DNA of 64,000 bases from Luidia sarsii (lineage: Eukaryota; Echinodermata; Asteroidea; Paxillosida; Luidiidae): positions 1,505,117 to 1,569,116 of the forward strand of contig OX465121.1 of NCBI GenBank assembly GCA_949987565.1, in the 5' to 3' direction. This document shows, piece after piece, positions 59,565-64,000 of the stretch; positions within the stretch are counted from its first letter, which is position 1, and each line of letters begins with the position of its first letter. Below the pieces are notes generated by a model, which saw only the letters and a program-made list of their open reading frames with translations, had not been told where the DNA came from and did no database searches. The translations under genes were made by a program, and so were the position numbers.

Positions 59565-59885
59565 ACCCTTGACGATAACTGTTTGGGGGTTTTGTTGGTG
59601 GGTGTTTTGTCATGTCCTTGGGATAATTGTTTTGGGGGTTTGTTTGTTTTGGGTGTTTTGTCATGTGTCCTTGGGATAATTGTTTTGGGGGTTTGTTTGT
59701 TTGGGGTGTTTTATCATGTGTCCTTGGGATAATTGTTTTAGGGGTTTGTTTGTTTGGGGTGTTTTGTCATGTGTCCTTGGGATAATTGTTTTAGGGGTTT
59801 GTTTGTTTGGGGTGTTTTGTCATGTGTCCTTGGGATAATTGTTTTGGGGGTTTGTTTGTTTGTGGGTGTTTAGGTGTGTCCTTGG
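59565..59885 (+). repeat. 53-bp minisatellite, about six units
   Basis: Repeats of TGTCCTTGGGATAATTGTTT followed by GGGGGTTTGTTTGTTT and GGGTGTTTTGTCA. G-rich runs of four and five are spaced regularly. It ends next to the 3' end of the piggyBac-type transposase. Confidence 0.9.
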
Positions 59886-59903
59886 GGGAGTTCTGTCGAA
59901 GGT

Positions 59904-61359
59904 CTACTCTGTGGTTGAAGACTCGGACTGCCTCTTGGCATTATGGAACTTTAGGAAGCACCTGCCAGGACAGAGGTTGACGCCACATATTTGGCAGCCA
60001 CTTCGTGTCGTTTTGATGCGGCCTTTGGGGGTTACTCCATTGTGTGTCTTACACCACCTGCACCATTCGTGATGAGTAGTGCCCTGGCACATTGATGTTG
60101 GGCACTCTGGTAGCCTGTCTTGCCTGGTGCTGGTTCCCACCTCGGGCGTAGCCATCAATCAGCTCCATGCCCAGCTTCACGACAAAGCCTGCATGAGTTA
60201 GGCTGCGTTTTGATTGGTTGTCATCATCCTCATCCTCCTCTTCGTCCTCAGTGGTGTGGTGACGCTTGTAGGAAACCCAGGCGTTAACACGGGCGATGTC
60301 AACCAAGAAGTAGAGCAACTTCTTCCACCAAAACTGCGACTTTCGCGAGCAGGTGTGGTAAGCTCGCAGTTGGTCTCCTCGGTCGACACCGCCCATGAAG
60401 CGGGTGTAATCGATTGCTTGAGGAGGGGCTTGAATCTCTTTCTGGGTGATACGACCTGTGACCTTGTCGGGGATTTTTCTCCAGACGGTATCGGCAACTG
60501 GGTCCCTCCAACCCTGGTGACCAGTGGACAGTGTCATCATGACCCGGCTGTCCTTCCATGTTGCAGCGACAAGCTGACCACATTGCCGGACATAGAAGGT
60601 CCCCCGGGGGGCTTTGTTGAGGTTGGCTGCTCGCTGACGGGTGGCATTGGCAGCGACATTGAGCAGCTCCTTTGGAAGGCCCTTGCTGTTTGACTTCACC
60701 GCCCCGGTTAAATACATCTTCTGATGCAGAAGGAGACGGGCGGTGTGGGCGGAGGTATACAGCTTGTCACTGTAGAGATGGTGGTATCTTCCATGATGGT
60801 GCTTTGTCACCTTCATGGTGATGTCTGCCATCTTTGTGGGCTTATCACCATGAGGGTGGACAAGGAAATTCATGATGGCTCCAGTTGCCGACTCTGCCAA
60901 CACATATACCTTGAAGCCGGCTCGTATCGGCTTCAGCGGCATAAAGAACTTGCGCACAGATGACTTAAAGCCACGGTATTTAATCATGGCTTCATCTATA
61001 GTAAGCTCCCTGGCGGCATTATATTTGCGGAGACATCTGCCTCGCACCGCATCCCAGACTGGCTGCAGGGGGAACAGTGGCTTCTTCTTTTTGGCCAGGT
61101 ACCGATGCGCCCTGTCTTCAATTGCATCCGGATCTGCTGATGGGTCGCTGCAACGTATAAACTCGTTGATGATGTCGAAACGATTCCACGTCATGGTCGA
61201 ACAAATGGCTGTGTTGTGCAGTGCAGGTTGGGAAGACCAATACGAGCGGTAGTTGTCAACTTTCACGACACCCATTAGGACATGCACCCCAAACCAAGCT
61301 CTAATTTCTCCGATTGAAGTAACATTTTTCCTGGCCTTCTTCAGCTGGATGTTTGTCAT
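59904..61359 (-). pseudogene. piggyBac-type DDE transposase, frameshifted at the zinc-binding tail
   Basis: The long minus-strand frame (61359 to 60049, 436 codons) starts within the transposase fold (EIRAWFGVHVLMGV, YWSSQPALHN). It carries all three catalytic Asp positions: ELTIDEAMIKYRG, HLYSDKLYTSAHT and FMGGVDRGDQLRAYH. It ends VPGHYSSRMVQVV. One frame over, the Cys/His-rich tail continues: EWCRWCKTHNG, SGCQICGVNLCPGRCFLKFH, closing at 59904. A single-base indel near 60085 splits them. An in-frame stop lies just upstream of the ATG at 61359, and the usual acidic N-terminal region is missing. So it is a 5'-truncated, frameshifted copy, or a spliced gene whose first exon I cannot see. No TTAA-flanked termini were found. 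Confidence 0.85.
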
Positions 61360-61718
61360 CCATATTATTTCTCACAATTGCCATACAACTTTCATACAAT
61401 ATTATGCAACTACCTTCAGACAAAATGGAAGGGTCCATTTGCCCTCCTTGTGATTGTCCAGTGACCCTTACTCAAAATGTTCCTCTGTCATGACTCATGA
61501 ACCTTTTCTTGATATAATCTAAACACTGTAGTAGTTTATAGTGGCTAAGTACATGTAATTGGATCCTTTGTTTATATTACAGCTGACCATGTGAAAGCAA
61601 CTTGCATACTAGCAGGACAATACATGCATGGAGCTATAAGCACATTAGGCACCCCCCCCATGCTCCATGGTACTGTACATGCCTTTGTAGAAGTTCCACA
61701 GCTTACATAGTGTGGTAT

Positions 61719-61767
61719 ACAAAAATGTTGCAAACTGCTTACTGATTAAAATTACCAAAATGCAAAT
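61719..61767 (-). repeat. Sequence shared with 10052-10101
   Basis: ACAAAAATGTTGCAAACTGC and the next 29 bases are the reverse complement of 10052-10101 with one mismatch. In both places the block abuts a Penelope-derived piece. Confidence 0.8.
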
Positions 61768-61884
61768 CTCAAAATTTAGTGGGCCTGACGTTTCGATCCT
61801 AGCAGGACCTTTCTCAAAGGCAGAGAAAGGTCCTTTGAGAAAGGTCTTGCTAGGATCAAACGGTCAGGCCCACTAAATTTTGAG
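61768..61884. mobile_element. Two Penelope termini head to head (57-bp palindrome)
   Basis: CTCAAAATTTAGTGGGCCTG... runs to TTCTCAAAGGCAGA and is followed at once by its near-perfect complement ending ...CAGGCCCACTAAATTTTGAG. So two element ends are fused with nothing between them: an insertion reduced to its inverted termini. Confidence 0.9.
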
Positions 61885-61955
61885 CTTACATACTGTAATT
61901 ATGTATTATTTTCATGGTCTGATCCACAGCACAGTTTACATGTATCATGTCATCA

Positions 61956-62222
61956 CGAATCCTCCAGTGTCAATTTAACAACCTCAACCTTCCTCAATCC
62001 TCCCCAATCCTCCAGTGTAAATTTTACAACCTTCCTCAATCCTCCACAATCCTCTAGTGTAAATTTTACAACCTTCCTCAATCCTCCACAATCCTCCAGT
62101 GTAAATTTTACAACCTTCCTCAATCCTCCACAATCCTCCAACTGCAAATTTTACAACCTTCCTCAATCCTCCACAATCCTCCATCAACCCCTGGAGGATT
62201 GTGGAGGATTGAGGAAGGTTAG
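61956..62222. repeat. 42-bp minisatellite with inverted last unit
   Basis: Units start near 61988, 62031, 62072, 62114 and 62157 with CTTCCTCAATCCTCCACAAT then CCTCCAGTGTAAATTTTACA. At 62190-62216 the core appears inverted (GGAGGATTGTGGAGGATTGA), giving a hairpin. The core CCTCAATCCTCCACAATCCT is the same as in 58842-59325. Confidence 0.9.
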
Positions 62223-62750
62223 GGTTGTTAATCGGTTTGTTACATCACATAGTAAAAACAACGTCTGGGCCAATAATAATAATAAAAATCAGAACAAAAA
62301 TGCAACCTGTTCCAATCCAGAAATTCGGAACAGCTAAAAATAATTTGAGGTGATCGACTGGCAGGAGAAAAACTGAGCAGTGTAATACCGCTATGCATAC
62401 ATGTAGTGTCTGAATGGGCCATCCCATACGTTGTACCATAATGTAAAATACAGGGTCAGTGTTAAGGCATGACTGAAGTGATCCATTAGACTCTTCTTCA
62501 TGAATTGAAATTGCGGTATATTGAGGTAACAATTGCGAGGGTTTTTGGGGAGGACTCGGGCTGGGTCCTTGAGATAACTGAGTTCTGACTGTCCAAGTTC
62601 ATTTTAAAATCGGGACTTGAATCCTCCAGCTCTGCTATGATGTTAACAGCATAGAGTGATACTGAATTCTGTCTTGTGTTGTGTAATTTGTATATGCGTT
62701 GTACCGTTTGGTGAAGTTTGTTGAAAGTGCCACCAGTCCACTTTTACTCC
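62223..62750. other. No gene recognised
   Basis: Short frames only. At 62286-62341 the sequence AAATCAGAACAA, then a stem CTGTTCC...GGAACAG and GCTAAAAA, resembles the array hairpin unit with another stem. Confidence 0.35.
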
Positions 62751-63764
62751 TGGGCAATTCCACGCAATGGTGGACATAACCAATGAATTGTCCTGCATGA
62801 CTGAATTTTGTATCAAATTAAAGCTAAATGTCTAAACTAAAGTTCCGGAAACAGCAAGTATTTAGCAAAAAATGGGTTCTCACACTTCGCATGCATAATT
62901 AATTAGCATGAGTGGATTTTCTGCTATTTTCCACAATTCAAGGAAGATATTGCAAGCTATCTTAACAACTGCAATAATGAAAATATTATCTGAAATTTAT
63001 AATTATTGTTATCATGTTAACAGCATATACTAACCACATATCAACCCCAAATTTGATTTCAATTATGTATCTCACTTTAACGGCCAGGTAATTAAAGTGT
63101 TGTCATTTTGTCACGGCGTTACCCAAAATATGACATTTTTTAGTTTTATGTAAGGTACACACAAACCTAGAAAATGTTATTCATAGTGCAAATCACACAC
63201 CCACAGGCCTATAACATCCATGCATCTAAATAGTAAAATTTGCTTTTATTGATTAATTATAACAATTTAAATCATGTCACGCCGTTACCTTTTTGATAAC
63301 GCCGTAACAGTAACGCCGTGACTGCAATTGCTTTTGTATAGCCTATAGGCCTACTGTAGATACTGACATAGGTATTTTATATTGAATTACTGAAACTCCA
63401 AGATACCCAGACTGCAGACAATATGACAAATTACAATGACGTCATTTTTTGAACTGCAAAACAAATCTTATGGAACTGCAAAACAAATCTTAACTTCACA
63501 GAGTTTTAACAATATGGGAATACCGGTAGCTAGAAATCTCATGTCTTTTTTGGTGTCACGGCGTTACCACATTAATTAATATTCATAACTTGATACTCAA
63601 TGCAGTTTTTGCATATTTATTTTCCAAACTTCAAATTGATAATAGGTGTAGTGACACTTAAAAAAAAATTCAACATTGAAGAATGAAGATGTTGTCCATT
63701 ATTAGCACTTGAATGGTGAAAATTGCTTCTGTCATGTGTCACGGCGTTACCATGGAATTGCCCA
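62751..63764. mobile_element. 1.0-kb non-coding TIR element with dispersed GTCACGGCGTTACC motif
   Basis: It begins TGGGCAATTCCACG and ends CCATGGAATTGCCCA, inverted termini of 12 bp. Inside, GTCACGGCGTTACC or its complement occurs at about 63110, 63277, 63298-63322 (two, inverted), 63553 and 63738, the last touching the right terminus. Coding capacity is nil. Fragments lie at 9709-9900, and a relative with a variant motif begins at 36657. I do not recognise the family, and no clear target duplication is visible. Confidence 0.6.
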
Positions 63765-63933
63765 AAGGTCATCTTTCCGTAATTTTTACGTACGTTGTAG
63801 AAGTTTGGTTTAATTGAAATGAAGGCCCTTTCAAGAGCTTTTAAACGGTGTAAAATTTATTTCTGTTGGTGCTTTCCTTTTTGAGACAGAGCTGTCCAAA
63901 TAATAGCCGGTCATGCTAATTAGTCAAAAGTTC

Positions 63934-64000
63934 TTAAAATTTAGTGGGCCTGACGTTTCGATCCTAGCAGGACCTTTGTCAAAGGCAGAGTGACAAGGAC
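63934..64000 (-). mobile_element. Penelope-like element terminus, cut by the window edge
   Basis: TTAAAATTTAGTGGGCCTGA followed by CGTTTCGATCCTAGCAGGAC and the rest of the terminus matches 6810-6890. Orientation is that of the minus-strand element, so its body should continue to the right of the window. Confidence 0.85.

Noticed and set aside
60214..60693. 159-codon plus-strand frame
   Set aside because: It lies antisense to the piggyBac-type transposase, which has clear catalytic motifs on the minus strand.

Overview
The window is animal genomic DNA. It has split genes with GT-AG introns, a cell-biology gene conserved across animals, eukaryotic transposons of five classes, and several satellites. 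The repertoire (Penelope-like, DIRS-like, LINE and piggyBac elements, plus a multicopy PIN-like/CXC family) and the many TACATGTA and TACCGGTA octamers suggest a marine invertebrate, perhaps an echinoderm, hemichordate or cephalochordate. I cannot fix the species from sequence alone.

Layout. 1-3000: the 3' end of a large multicopy-family ORF that runs off the left edge. Its cysteine-rich tail is split off by a one-base frameshift, and a Penelope-terminus fragment abuts it. 6810-9706: a decayed Penelope-like element on the minus strand with an inverted truncated copy at its 5' side. 10502-21892: a seven-exon gene that I identify as Elongator subunit ELP6. Its fourth intron holds a 5.8-kb satellite of about 186 copies of a 31-bp monomer. 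22641-27082: a foldback element, a decayed DIRS-like tyrosine-recombinase retrotransposon and a MITE. 27790-28331: a relic of a C2H2-containing multicopy family. 30601-31920: a LINE copy that joins its endonuclease directly to the extreme C-terminal tail, without a reverse transcriptase.

32124-55830: two direct copies of a 4.5-kb block, each with a promoter-like region and a signal-peptide first exon, flank about 14.7 kb. Most of the flanked DNA is a tandem array of two alternating modules (about 1.25 and 0.85 kb) dense in TGACGTCA palindromes. The array ends in a hairpin minisatellite whose last unit shows two compensatory base-pair changes. 58842-62222: two minisatellites with a shared core bracket a piggyBac-type transposase with an intact DDD triad but a frameshifted zinc-binding tail. 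62751-63764: a non-coding TIR element carrying a dispersed GTCACGGCGTTACC motif. The window ends in another Penelope terminus.

The most interesting signal cuts across all these features. When paralogous copies inside the window are compared, they repeatedly differ by exactly ACATGT inserted between the T and A of a TA dinucleotide (TA becomes TACATGTA). At one site the two paralogs carry different fillers. This is what excision footprints of a TA-targeting (Tc1/mariner-like) transposon would look like, and repeated use of the same TA would build the (ACATGT)n tracts scattered through the window.
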